From Prevotella sp. UBA1705 (GTDB lineage: Bacteria > Bacteroidota > Bacteroidia > Bacteroidales > Bacteroidaceae): a stretch of 23,389 nucleotides of DNA. Each line of letters opens with the position of its first letter. The first letter of the stretch is position 1. Made by a program: the position numbers and the translations under genes. Positions 15,424 through 23,128 of this stretch are shown here, one piece after another. The stretch spans positions 1-23,389 of the forward strand of contig DCJH01000051.1 of assembly GCA_002317385.1 (NCBI GenBank). Reading direction: 5' to 3'. Below the pieces are notes generated by a model. It made no database searches. It was not told the DNA's origin and saw only the letters and a program-made list of their open reading frames with translations.

Positions 15424-15452
15424 GTTTTATCAAACTTTTTTCTTTACCTTTG
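15421..15452 (+). promoter_or_regulatory. Promoter of the lipoprotein gene
   Basis: TTTG at 15421-15424 and TACCTTTG at 15445-15452 match the Bacteroidetes -33 and -7 elements with a 20-base gap, ending 23 bases before the ATG at 15476. It overlaps the T-tract of the preceding terminator. Confidence 0.65.
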
Positions 15453-15475
15453 CAAGACAATCAAAGGTAAGCCTC

Positions 15476-16045
15476 ATGAAGAGAAGTTTAGGATTTTCGG
15501 TATTGGTCCTGTCGGCGCTGATGCTGGTTTCGTGCTCCGAGAAGAAGAGCAGCACCATCATCATCACCAAGAAGAAGCCCGCGGCAGTGTCTGCCCCCAC
15601 CACTAAGAAGATGGGCGACTACAGCCAGACACGCTCTGTGGAGTGGGTGGGAAATAAATATACGGTGGAGACCAAGCTGGTGGCCGACCCCTCGCTGCCC
15701 TTGGCGTCGGACGGAAACGCACGGTATTACGACAACCAGATTACCCTGCGGATTGTCCGTGCGGACGGTTCCGAATTTCTGAAACGTAGTTTCACCAAGA
15801 GTTTCTTCCAGAGTTATGTAGACAACATCTATTATAAGGATGGCGCTCTGCTGGGCATCGTGTTTGTCAAGGCGGAGGGAAACCAGTTGCTTTTCGCCGC
15901 CAGCGTGGGCAATCCGGATAAGTCGAGCGACGAATATGTGCCGTTGGTGCTCAAGGTAGACAACTTCGGCAATGTCTCGGTATCTAAGGATACGCGGCTC
16001 GACACAGAGTCGGACACGTCTGCCGAGGAGGAAGAAGGGGTATAA
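15476..16045 (+). CDS. Small lipoprotein, DUF4738-like
   Basis: The 189-aa protein begins MKRSLGFSVLVLSALMLVSC, a complete lipoprotein signal with the lipidated Cys at residue 20, followed by a Lys/Ser-rich linker. The mature domain (about 45-170) is predicted to be beta-rich: DGNARYYDNQITLRIVRADG, FTKSFFQSYVDNIYYKDGAL and YVPLVLKVDNFGNVSV are consecutive blocks. It resembles Bacteroidetes DUF4738 lipoproteins, whose function is unknown; this match is from memory of the pattern. The C-terminus is very acidic (DTSAEEEEGV). The open frame extends upstream to 15413, but that part overlaps the promoter and terminator, so the ATG at 15476 is preferred. Confidence 0.8.
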   Translation: MKRSLGFSVLVLSALMLVSCSEKKSSTIIITKKKPAAVSAPTTKKMGDYSQTRSVEWVGNKYTVETKLVADPSLPLASDGNARYYDNQITLRIVRADGSEFLKRSFTKSFFQSYVDNIYYKDGALLGIVFVKAEGNQLLFAASVGNPDKSSDEYVPLVLKVDNFGNVSVSKDTRLDTESDTSAEEEEGV

Positions 16046-16050
16046 AATGA

Positions 16051-16104
16051 AGCAATCTCTTGTAAGATGCTCCGGTTGGGAGACTTACAAGAGATTGTTG
16101 TTTT
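16051..16104 (+). terminator. Stem-loop terminator between convergent genes
   Basis: CAATCTCTTGTAAG (16053-16066) is perfectly complementary to 16084-16097, and the stem is followed by TTGTTTT. The loop is 17 bases. It begins 7 bases after the lipoprotein stop. It may also act on the minus-strand transcript, which ends at 16145. Confidence 0.75.
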
Positions 16105-16144
16105 CTGGCATTCCCCTGGGGGAAAGCTGTTTCTTGAAGGCCTA

Positions 16145-16534
16145 TCAGCGCTGCGTTTTGGTCAGCTCGGCATAGGCATTATCAAAGGATTTGGGGTGCC
16201 GCGCTATGAAACAGATGTTGACCAGGGTGTTGGCCACCAGCTCAATATCAGTCAAATCCACGCCTTTCTCGCGCGAAATATTCTTGCCCAAGCACACTTC
16301 CCATGTGGTATCGAAGTCGCGATCCTCAGCACCCATGTACTGCTCGTCGCTGTTTGGGGCCGTGAGAATCTTGTAGCGTATGTCTTTCTTTGAAGCCACA
16401 GGCTTCATTTCCAGCAGGATGTCGTAGGCCTGTTTCAGCGGTTTCTCGTATTTCGACGTACCCGGAAACATATCTACGATGACCGGCATCACCTCATCGA
16501 ACTCGTAAGCTTGTATCAATTCGTACAGTCTCAT
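16145..16534 (-). CDS. Uncharacterised small protein (possibly DUF6557)
   Basis: The 129-aa soluble protein has no signal peptide or membrane helix. It opens with an acidic helical stretch, MRLYELIQAYEFDEVMPVIV, then KYEKPLKQAYDILLEM, and has a central segment with DFDTTWEVCLGKNIS and a C-terminal helix VANTLVNICFIARHPKSF. It resembles small Bacteroidales proteins I associate with DUF6557, but only loosely. It starts 29 bases after the exonuclease stop and is probably the last gene of the TPR-ribH-exonuclease operon. Function is unknown. Confidence 0.75.
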   Translation of the reverse strand: MRLYELIQAYEFDEVMPVIVDMFPGTSKYEKPLKQAYDILLEMKPVASKKDIRYKILTAPNSDEQYMGAEDRDFDTTWEVCLGKNISREKGVDLTDIELVANTLVNICFIARHPKSFDNAYAELTKTQR

Positions 16535-16563
16535 ATCTTCTCTGTTTGAAGTTTAATGTTCTC

Positions 16564-17061
16564 TTATAATATTTTCAGTGCTATGGCCGCGCAGGCCTCT
16601 GCGTCGGCGAGGGCATGATGGTGGTTTTGCAGGTCATAGCCACAGGCTTGAGCCACAGTTTGCAGCTGGTAGTTGGCCAGCTGTCCGCGCTTCCAGGTGC
16701 GTCGGGCGGCCACGAGCGTGCAGAGGAATGGGTAGTCGGGATATTCCATCTCATAGGTACGGAACACCGCTTTGAGGCAGCTTTCGTCGAAGGCTTTGTT
16801 GTGGGCCACCAGCGGAAGATACCTGATTTTGGGTGCTATCTCGGCCCACACCTCCGGAAAATAAGGCGCGTCGGCCGTGTCGTTCCAGGTCAGTCCGTGA
16901 ATCCTTGTGGTGAATCCGTCGTAGTATTCGGGTACGGGACGAATGAGGTGATAGTATGAATCGGTCACTTCACCATTCTCTACTATCACCACACCAACGC
17001 TGCAAACGCTCGAACGATAGCCGTTTGCGGTTTCAAAATCTATGGCTGCAAAGTCGAGCAT
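16564..17061 (-). CDS. DEDDh 3'-5' exonuclease (DnaQ-like)
   Basis: The 165-aa protein is a stand-alone exonuclease domain like DNA polymerase III epsilon. Exo I is at D8-F-E10-T-A, Exo II has D92 in VAHNKAFDESCL, and Exo III is HHALADAEAC with H148 and D153, giving the full DEDDh set. Such enzymes trim DNA or RNA from the 3' end using two metal ions. It has no helicase or GIY-YIG extension, so the exact substrate is open. It follows ribH by 10 bases and is likely co-transcribed. Confidence 0.92.
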   Translation of the reverse strand: MLDFAAIDFETANGYRSSVCSVGVVIVENGEVTDSYYHLIRPVPEYYDGFTTRIHGLTWNDTADAPYFPEVWAEIAPKIRYLPLVAHNKAFDESCLKAVFRTYEMEYPDYPFLCTLVAARRTWKRGQLANYQLQTVAQACGYDLQNHHHALADAEACAAIALKIL

Positions 17062-17071
17062 CTGCTCTGTC

Positions 17072-17548
17072 TTAGAACTTGGCCATCTTGATGGCCACTA
17101 CAGCACACTCATCTCCCTTGTTGCCCAGCTGCCCACCGCTGCGGTCTTTGGCCTGCTGGAGATTGTCGGTCGTAAGGAGTCCGAACACCACGGGGATGTT
17201 CTGTGACGCATTCAGATGCGAGATTCCATAGGTCACTCCCTCGCAGATATAGTCGAAATGAGGCGTCTCGCCCCTGATGACACTGCCCAGGATAATCACG
17301 GCATCATAGCCACCATGCTTGCACATCTGCTGCGCGCCATATACAAGTTCGAAACTTCCCGGCACCGTCTTGACGTGGATGTTCTCCGGAAGCGTGCCAT
17401 GCTTCTCCAGAGTCTTTACGGCTCCGTCGAGCAGGGCACCCGTTATCTCAGGATTCCATTCTGAAACCACAATGCCAAAACACATGTTGCTGGCATCGGG
17501 CACTTTGTCGAAGTCGTAGTCAGAAAGGTTATGAAGTGCTGTCGCCAT
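17072..17548 (-). CDS. ribH: 6,7-dimethyl-8-ribityllumazine synthase
   Basis: This 158-aa enzyme performs the penultimate step of riboflavin synthesis, joining the ribityl-amino-pyrimidine to dihydroxybutanone phosphate. The family motifs are all present: VVSEWNPEIT (residues 28-36), VPGSFELVYGAQ (62-73), ILGSVIRGETPHFDYI with catalytic H97, and the late FGLLTTDN and GGQLGNKG segments. The length is normal for a subunit of the icosahedral or pentameric assembly. It starts 2 bases after the TPR gene stop. The other rib genes are not in this window. Confidence 0.97.
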   Translation of the reverse strand: MATALHNLSDYDFDKVPDASNMCFGIVVSEWNPEITGALLDGAVKTLEKHGTLPENIHVKTVPGSFELVYGAQQMCKHGGYDAVIILGSVIRGETPHFDYICEGVTYGISHLNASQNIPVVFGLLTTDNLQQAKDRSGGQLGNKGDECAVVAIKMAKF

Positions 17549-17550
17549 TA

Positions 17551-18243
17551 TTATTTGGTTACTCTTTCAATATATTTGTCAATCTCGTTGCTCTGTACGA
17601 GGGGAGAGTTGACATACTTGGTCTTGATATCCTGGTAGATCTTCAGGGCCTCGTCCTGCTTGTTCTGCGACTCGAGAAGCTGTCCGGCCTGAAGCAGGAA
17701 AGTGGGCGAGAGGCTATAGTTCACCCCATCCTTGCCCTTGGAGTCGGCCTTGCTGGCAGCGTCTTTCAGTGTGCTGATGGCCTTATCTATCTGGCCCACG
17801 TGTGCGTAGGCATTGCCCAGGGCCTCCATAGCGGCCGGGCTCACCATGGCATCGCCTGCAGGCGAATAGTCCTCCAGGTATTTCACGGCATCCTGCCACT
17901 TACCCAGGTTGGCATAGCTCAATCCGGCATACAGCTTGGCCAGGTTGCCGGCGTCGGTGCTGCTATAGTCGCTTGCAATCTTCACGAAGCCCGTGTAGCC
18001 GGCTCCATCGCCGTTGAGCGCCTTGTCAAACTGCTCTCCGTTGAAGTACTCCTGACCGCGGGCGAGGGCCGTGCTGGCCTTGTTCTCACGAGGAGTGCTG
18101 ATGAATGTCTTGTAGCAGAAGTAGCCTGCAATGATAAGAATCAATGCTGCGACAGCGATAAGCAGTGCCTTTCCGTTTTTCTCGAAGAAGGCTTCTGACT
18201 GGGTGGCAGCTTCATAGGTTGCCTGATTGTTTTTGTTTGCCAT
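17551..18243 (-). CDS. Membrane-anchored TPR protein
   Basis: The 230-aa protein has one transmembrane helix (about residues 26-45, ALLIAVAALILIIAGYFCY) after a short hydrophilic N-terminus, then an extracytoplasmic tail with helical repeats. At least three TPR-like pairs are visible, with AKLYAGLSYANLGKWQDAVKYL, AAMEALGNAYAHVGQIDKAIS and FLLQAGQLLESQNKQDEALKIY as their cores. The layout is like YfgM-type proteins that assist secreted proteins, but this is only an analogy. It is the first gene of the operon with ribH. A -7 box lies just upstream. Confidence 0.87.
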   Translation of the reverse strand: MANKNNQATYEAATQSEAFFEKNGKALLIAVAALILIIAGYFCYKTFISTPRENKASTALARGQEYFNGEQFDKALNGDGAGYTGFVKIASDYSSTDAGNLAKLYAGLSYANLGKWQDAVKYLEDYSPAGDAMVSPAAMEALGNAYAHVGQIDKAISTLKDAASKADSKGKDGVNYSLSPTFLLQAGQLLESQNKQDEALKIYQDIKTKYVNSPLVQSNEIDKYIERVTK

Positions 18244-18280
18244 TATTTTTGTTGTTTTATTTATTTACGATAAATCGCAG

Positions 18281-18288
18281 CAAAATTA
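18281..18288 (-). promoter_or_regulatory. -7 box for the TPR-ribH operon
   Basis: The minus strand reads TAATTTTG, an exact TAnnTTTG match, 37 bases before the TPR gene ATG. There is no exact TTTG in the -33 region. Confidence 0.5.
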
Positions 18289-18352
18289 GCAATTTTATCT
18301 TAGATATTGAAATTTATAAGCCTCTTTTTTCTTTTTTGATTTCTAAAACCGC

Positions 18353-18360
18353 TAACTTTG
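18353..18360 (+). promoter_or_regulatory. -7 box of the recF-DUF721 operon
   Basis: TAACTTTG matches TAnnTTTG and ends 21 bases before the recF ATG at 18382. A TTTG at 18335-18338 is 14 bases upstream, closer than usual. It supports starting recF at 18382 rather than at the codon at 18358. Confidence 0.55.
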
Positions 18361-18381
18361 CAGTCCCCAGAGACAGATGAT

Positions 18382-19497
18382 ATGATTTTAAAGAACATTT
18401 CCATTATCAATTATAAGAACATCCATGCGGCCAAACTGGCCTTCTCGCCCAAGATAAACTGTCTTATAGGCAATAATGGAGAGGGCAAGACCAACCTGCT
18501 CGATGCGGTCTATTATCTGTCGTTCTGCCACAGTAGCTTTACTAATATAGATGGTCACGTGATGTCTCACGGACAAGATTTCTTCGTCATCGAGGGCAAC
18601 TATCTTGCTGAATCGGGCGACGAAGAGAACATCTATGTGGGCATGAAGCGCGGCAAGGCCAAGCACTTCCGCCGTAACAAGAAAGACTATCGTAAATTTT
18701 CCCAACACATTGGGTTCATTCCCCTCATCTTTGTATCGCCTTCCGACAGTATCCTGGTGGAGGGAGGAGGAGAGGAACGGCGCAAGCTCATGGATGTGGT
18801 GATAGCCCAATACGACCACGTCTATATCGATGCGTTGAGCCGTTACAACAAAGCTTTGCAGCAGCGCAACGCCCTTCTCAAGATGGAAACAGAGCCCGAC
18901 ATCACCCTCATGGAGCTCTGGGAGCAGGAGATGGCCGAGCAAGGCGAAATTGTCTATCAGAAACGAGATGAGTTTGTCTCCAAACTCGTGCCTATTTTTC
19001 AGGAAATTTATCAACACATTTCGGGTCTTCAAGAGACGGTTAGCCTGCGCTACGTGTCGCATTGCCAGCGTGGTCCGCTGCTCGAAGTGATTCAGCGCGA
19101 CCGATTCAAAGACCGGGCCGTGGGCTATAGTCTGCATGGCATTCACCGCGACGACCTCGAAATGCTGCTCGACGACTACCCCATGAAGCGCGAGGGAAGT
19201 CAGGGCCAGACCAAGACTTTTGTGCTGGCGCTTAAGTTGGCGCAGTTCGATTTCCTACGTCGCACAGCTTCCAACACTACGCCCCTGCTTCTCTTGGACG
19301 ATATTTTCGACAAGCTCGACTCTCAAAGGGTAGAGCAGATTGTGCAATTGGTGTCTGGCGACAACTTCGGGCAGATATTCATCACTGACACCAACCGCGA
19401 GCATCTCGACAAGATACTGCGCCACAGTCGGCAGGATTACAAGTTGTTTGATGTCGTAGGTGGTGAAATCAACGAAAGGAGTCGGGCCGATGTTTAA
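18382..19497 (+). CDS. recF: DNA replication and repair protein RecF
   Basis: The 371-aa protein is an SMC-like ATPase that loads RecA on gapped DNA through the RecFOR pathway. Walker A is GNNGEGKTN (residues 30-38, K36). The ABC signature is in REGSQGQTKTFVLALKLAQ and Walker B is PLLLLDDIFDKLD. The N-terminus MILKNISIINYKNI is typical. The ATG at 18382 is preferred over an earlier start codon at 18358, which overlaps the -7 box. The 3' end overlaps the DUF721 gene by 8 bases. Confidence 0.97.
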   Translation: MILKNISIINYKNIHAAKLAFSPKINCLIGNNGEGKTNLLDAVYYLSFCHSSFTNIDGHVMSHGQDFFVIEGNYLAESGDEENIYVGMKRGKAKHFRRNKKDYRKFSQHIGFIPLIFVSPSDSILVEGGGEERRKLMDVVIAQYDHVYIDALSRYNKALQQRNALLKMETEPDITLMELWEQEMAEQGEIVYQKRDEFVSKLVPIFQEIYQHISGLQETVSLRYVSHCQRGPLLEVIQRDRFKDRAVGYSLHGIHRDDLEMLLDDYPMKREGSQGQTKTFVLALKLAQFDFLRRTASNTTPLLLLDDIFDKLDSQRVEQIVQLVSGDNFGQIFITDTNREHLDKILRHSRQDYKLFDVVGGEINERSRADV

Positions 19498-19780
19498 GCG
19501 CGATGTGAAGTCGTTGAGCGACATTCTGCAGCGTTTCATCCGCGAAGAGGGGTTGGAGACGCCGCTGATGCAGAAGCGATTGATAGACGCTTGGGACACC
19601 ATTGTTGGCCCAAGCGTAGCTGCCTACACCGGCGAGAAGTTCATTAAGAATCAGGTTTTCTTCGTCAAAATCAGCAATCCCGCCCTCCGTCAAGACCTGA
19701 GCATGATGCGTTCCCAATTGGTGAAGCGCCTCAACGAATCTGTAGGAGCCTCTGTCATTACCGACATCAAAGTCTATTGA
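19490..19780 (+). CDS. DUF721 (DciA-like) protein
   Basis: The 96-aa protein has the DUF721 pattern: KRDVKSLSDILQRFIREEG at the start, then RLIDAWDTIVGPSVAAYT with the conserved W, and a C-terminal FFVKISNPALRQDLSMMRSQ. Members with this domain include DciA, which loads the replicative helicase DnaB in bacteria lacking DnaC. Whether this short Bacteroidetes form does the same is not established. The ATG at 19490 overlaps the recF stop (ATGTTTAA), so translation is probably coupled. The longer frame from 19460 would lie within recF. Confidence 0.88.
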   Translation: MFKRDVKSLSDILQRFIREEGLETPLMQKRLIDAWDTIVGPSVAAYTGEKFIKNQVFFVKISNPALRQDLSMMRSQLVKRLNESVGASVITDIKVY

Positions 19781-19828
19781 TTACGCCCTTACCCTCCCTC
19801 GTCTTTCAGTCTCTTATCCAATGCTTTT

Positions 19829-19913
19829 GCCATAAGGTGCTAATCGCGTGTAGATTAGTACCTTATCGCATAACGATTAGTACCTTTTCGTCTGGCGATT
19901 AGTACCTTATTGC
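19829..19913. repeat. Structured repeat, copy B of the 22-bp periodic family
   Basis: The outer arms (19829-19848 and 19894-19913) are imperfect inverted repeats (17 of 20 positions). Units carrying GATTAGTACC recur at 19853, 19875 and 19897, 22 bases apart, with one inverted unit on the left. Read as reverse complement, the right arm aligns with the arm of copy A (11887) at 16 of 19 positions. It starts 49 bases after the DUF721 stop. Confidence 0.75.
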
Positions 19914-20338
19914 AGCCCTACGTCTATCCGGTCTGATTATCAATAGTTTATGATGGGAATAACAATAGCTCAGTAGGTACATGCCTCGTGCATGTCAGCA
20001 CCGCCGCATGGCCACATATCATGCTTGGCAAAACTTATCCATCTTGATAACATAAGGACACAGAACTTTCCATAATGACATATTTTCCTGCCTTTGAACC
20101 CTTGACATAAGAAACGCTCCGCATTTCACAATGACATGCCAATCACCCTGCTGGGTGTTTCCTTCATATGCCTTTTTGTCTTGATGTCTTCAAAATGATA
20201 TGTCCTTATGAAAAGAATTCTGTCCTTATGTCATTATATATGCCCGTTGTGTAGTTCTGTCTAAAACAAAGGATAGAATGTTATTCTGTCACTATGTCTT
20301 ATCATCCCGTCTGGGAGAGCCATGCGGCGGTGCGGGCC
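19914..20338. other. Gene-free AT-rich region with a 15-bp inverted repeat and internal GACATAAGGACA-like repeats
   Basis: No coding frame of useful size exists here. GCACCGCCGCATGGC at 19998-20012 is repeated exactly in reverse at 20319-20333, 6 bases from the end of hutI. Between them are several short related repeats: CATAAGGACA at 20051, and TGTCCTTATG at 20201 and 20221 in the opposite orientation, with TGACATAAG at 20103 and ATGTCATTAT at 20228. A small hairpin, CACCC-TGCT-GGGTG, is at 20144-20157. The segment is visibly more AT-rich than the genes around it. No target-site duplication was seen next to the arms. Confidence 0.6.
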
Positions 20339-21562
20339 TCAAGAGTGGAACACGCGCTGGACGAATGGCGATGTGTAGGCGTAGGGCAGGTAGGCAAGCG
20401 AGGGTAGGGGGTGGGTGAGGATGAGGTGAGCGCGCTTGCCGACGCAGATGCTGCCGTAGTCGTTGGCCAGCCCCATGGCGTAGGCTCCGTTGATGGTCAC
20501 GGCATTGAAGGCTTCCTCGGGCAGGAGGCGGAGCTTGATGCAGGCCAGCGACATGACAAACTTCATGTCGCCCGAGGGCGTAGAGCCGGGATTGTAGTCG
20601 GAGGCGAGGGCGATGGAAAGCCCGTGGTCTATCATCTTGCGGCCGGGGGCGTAGGGCATGTTGAGGAAGAACGACGTACCGGGCAGCAGCGTGGGCATGG
20701 TGTCTGAGCCGCTGAGCATCTCGAAATAGCGGTCGGGCATGCTCTCCAGATGGTCTACAGACAGGGCATGGTGCTTCAGTCCGACATCCACTCCGCCAGA
20801 GTCGGCCAGCTCGTGGGCATGAATCTTGGGGCGCAGGCCATAGCGGGCACCCGCTTCGAGCATGCGACTGGTCTCCTCGGGGGTGAAGAATCCCTCGTCG
20901 CAGAACACGTCGATGTAGTCGGCCAGCTGCTGCCGGCCCACCTCAGGAATCATGTCGCGGATGATATGGTCTACATAGTCGGCCTGCCGTCCGGCGTAGG
21001 CCCGCCCCACGGCATGCGCGCCGAGGAAGGTAGATACCACGCGGAGGCTGGAGGAGTCGCGTATGCGCCTGATGACGCGCAGCATCTTCAGTTCATCTTC
21101 GAGCGTGAGGCCATAGCCGCTCTTGATTTCCACACACCCCGTGCCTTTGGCAGAAATCTCTTCCACGCGTTGCATGGCCTGGCGATAGAGTTCGTCTTCA
21201 GTCGTCTCGTGCAGCCGGTCGGCCGAGTTGAGGATGCCGCCTCCTCGCCGGGCAATCTCTGCATAGGTCATGCCCTGAATCTTGTCGGTGAACTCTTGCT
21301 CGCGACTGCCCGCAAAGACAATGTGGGTGTGGCTGTCGCAGAAGCATGGCATGACGCTCCCGCCCTGCGCGTCGACCACCTCGTCGTAGGTCTGCTCGCT
21401 GGGGAAGGGCATCTCGCCGTAGGCCGAGATCAGTCCGTCGGTTATCTCAATCCATGCGTTGCGCAGGGTTTCCACCCGCGACATCTCTGCTCCGGCCAGT
21501 CGATGGACCGTCCGGAGCAGGATGCCCCACAGGTGGTCGATGTTGATGATGATGGTTCTCAT
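20339..21562 (-). CDS. hutI: Imidazolonepropionase
   Basis: The 407-aa amidohydrolase opens the ring of 4-imidazolone-5-propionate to give N-formimino-glutamate, the third step of histidine breakdown. Metal-binding H78-T-H80 is in CFCDSHTHIVFAGSREQEF, followed by KSGYGLTLEDELKML (147-161), H248-A-H250 in KIHAHELADSGG, and D322 in SDYNPGSTPSGDM. The length is normal. The ATG follows the hutH TAA with no gap, so the genes are co-translated. Nothing co-directional follows it; it ends the hut run in this window. Confidence 0.96.
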   Translation of the reverse strand: MRTIIINIDHLWGILLRTVHRLAGAEMSRVETLRNAWIEITDGLISAYGEMPFPSEQTYDEVVDAQGGSVMPCFCDSHTHIVFAGSREQEFTDKIQGMTYAEIARRGGGILNSADRLHETTEDELYRQAMQRVEEISAKGTGCVEIKSGYGLTLEDELKMLRVIRRIRDSSSLRVVSTFLGAHAVGRAYAGRQADYVDHIIRDMIPEVGRQQLADYIDVFCDEGFFTPEETSRMLEAGARYGLRPKIHAHELADSGGVDVGLKHHALSVDHLESMPDRYFEMLSGSDTMPTLLPGTSFFLNMPYAPGRKMIDHGLSIALASDYNPGSTPSGDMKFVMSLACIKLRLLPEEAFNAVTINGAYAMGLANDYGSICVGKRAHLILTHPLPSLAYLPYAYTSPFVQRVFHS

Positions 21563-23077
21563 TTACAAATCCTTGTTCAGATTGGGCATAGACTCGGTGC
21601 GCAGGAACTCGATGGACTTGGCGATGTGGGGATACATCAGTTCATCCTCGTCGATAAATGGCACCACCTTGCGATAGTCGGCATAGAGTTGCTCCAGGAT
21701 GGGCGACGTCTTCAGCGGGCGACGGAAATCCAATGCCTGTGCCGCGTTGAAGAGTTCGATGGCCAGCACACGCTCGGTGTTGAGCACCACATTATATAAT
21801 TTGGTGCCCGCATTAGCGCCCATGCTCACATGATCCTCCTGCCCCTGACAGGTGGGGATGCTGTCTACCGAGGCCGGCATGCAGAGCCCCTTGCTCTGGC
21901 TTACCACCGAGGCAGCGCAATACTGCGTGATCATGAATCCGCTGTTCACGCCGGGATAGGCCACGAGGAAGCTGGGCAGCCCGCGTGTGCCAGACACCAG
22001 CTTGTAGATGCGACGCTCGGAGATGTTGGACAACTCAGACATGGCGATGGCCAGGAAGTCCATGGGCAGAGCGATGGGCTCGCCGTGGAAGTTGCCTGCC
22101 GAGATCACGAGGTCGTCGTCAGGACACACCGTCGGGTTGTCGGTGGTGGCATTGATTTCCACGTCGGTCACGGTCTGCACATAGCGCACCGTGTCTTTCA
22201 CCGCGCCATGCACCTGCGGCATACAGCGGAAGGAGTAGGGGTCTTGCACATGTTTCTTGGGTCGCAGAATCATTTCGCTGCCCTTGAGGATGTTGGCAAT
22301 GTTGGCGGCGGTGTCTATCTGGCCCTTGTGCGGACGCACGGCGTGCACGGCGGGGTGGAACGGCTCAATGCGGCCGTCGTAGACATCCAGAGAGAGTGCG
22401 CCGATGTAGTCGGCCCAGTTGCTCAGCTGTGTGGCATGGATGATAGACCAGCAGCAGAATGCGGCCATGTTCTGTGTGCCGTTGAGCAACGCCAGTCCCT
22501 CCTTGGAGGCCAGCTGGATGGGTTCCCAGCCTTTGACTTGCATGAGTTCCTGTCCGCTGATCACCTTGCCTTGATACTCCACTTCGCCCAGTCCCACCAG
22601 GGGCAGGCAGAGGTGGGCCAGCGGCACGAGGTCGCCGGAGGAGCCCACCGAGCCGAGCATGTAGACCACGGGGTAGACATCCTCGTTGAAGAAGTCGATG
22701 AGGCGCTCCACGGTGATGAGCTGACAGCCGGAGTAGCCGTAGCTCAGCGACTGTATTTTGAGCAGGAGCATCATCTTGACAATCTCGTTGGGCACGCGGT
22801 CGCCGCAGCCACAGGCATGGCTCATCATCAGGTTGATCTGGAGACGCGACAGCTGGTCTTGGTCGATGTTGATGTTGCAGAGCGAGCCGAAGCCGGTGGT
22901 CACGCCGTAGATAGGCTCCTTGTTCTCCGCAATCTTCTTGTCGAGGTACTCGCGACAGCGCAGGATACGTTTGCGGGAAGCATCTCCCAGTTTGAGTTTA
23001 TAGTTGTGGCGCATGATCTTAGACACTTTGCTCAGCGTGAGATGTCCTGCGCTTATCTCATGAATCTTTTCTTCCAT
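21563..23077 (-). CDS. hutH: Histidine ammonia-lyase with Ser-Ser-Gly at the MIO site
   Basis: The 504-aa enzyme removes ammonia from L-histidine to give urocanate, using a cofactor (MIO) made from its own backbone. The pattern is typical: Y57 in YGVTTGFG, the MIO region GSVGSSGDLVPLAH (142-155), QDPYSFRCMPQVHG, TDNPTV and the late QGQEDHVSMGANAG. The cofactor-forming triplet is S146-S147-G148, where most lyases have Ala-Ser-Gly; the codons are TCC TCC GGC. The central Ser that matters for the chemistry is present. The start is 51 bases after the hutU stop. Phenylalanine or tyrosine lyase activity is unlikely because SHACGCGD carries the His (H87) seen in histidine lyases. Confidence 0.95.
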   Translation of the reverse strand: MEEKIHEISAGHLTLSKVSKIMRHNYKLKLGDASRKRILRCREYLDKKIAENKEPIYGVTTGFGSLCNINIDQDQLSRLQINLMMSHACGCGDRVPNEIVKMMLLLKIQSLSYGYSGCQLITVERLIDFFNEDVYPVVYMLGSVGSSGDLVPLAHLCLPLVGLGEVEYQGKVISGQELMQVKGWEPIQLASKEGLALLNGTQNMAAFCCWSIIHATQLSNWADYIGALSLDVYDGRIEPFHPAVHAVRPHKGQIDTAANIANILKGSEMILRPKKHVQDPYSFRCMPQVHGAVKDTVRYVQTVTDVEINATTDNPTVCPDDDLVISAGNFHGEPIALPMDFLAIAMSELSNISERRIYKLVSGTRGLPSFLVAYPGVNSGFMITQYCAASVVSQSKGLCMPASVDSIPTCQGQEDHVSMGANAGTKLYNVVLNTERVLAIELFNAAQALDFRRPLKTSPILEQLYADYRKVVPFIDEDELMYPHIAKSIEFLRTESMPNLNKDL

Positions 23078-23128
23078 TGTTTTAGGTTTAAGGGTTTGAA
23101 TGATGTGATATTGTCTGTTTGTGGATGA

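Noticed and set aside
16104..16125. TTCCCC-TG-GGGGAA palindrome
   Set aside because: The loop would be too small for a perfect hairpin and there is no T-tract on either side; probably incidental.
19965..20005. tRNA-like stretch TAGCTCAGTAGGT
   Set aside because: It resembles a D-arm, but no anticodon arm, T-arm or acceptor stem could be placed around it.
20144..20160. Small hairpin CACCC-TGCT-GGGTG followed by TTT as a terminator
   Set aside because: The stem has five pairs and no gene ends nearby on the plus strand, so I did not list it as a separate terminator.
20750..23128. Plus-strand open frames of 349 and 432 codons opposite hutI and hutH
   Set aside because: The minus-strand genes have full catalytic motifs; the antisense frames have none.
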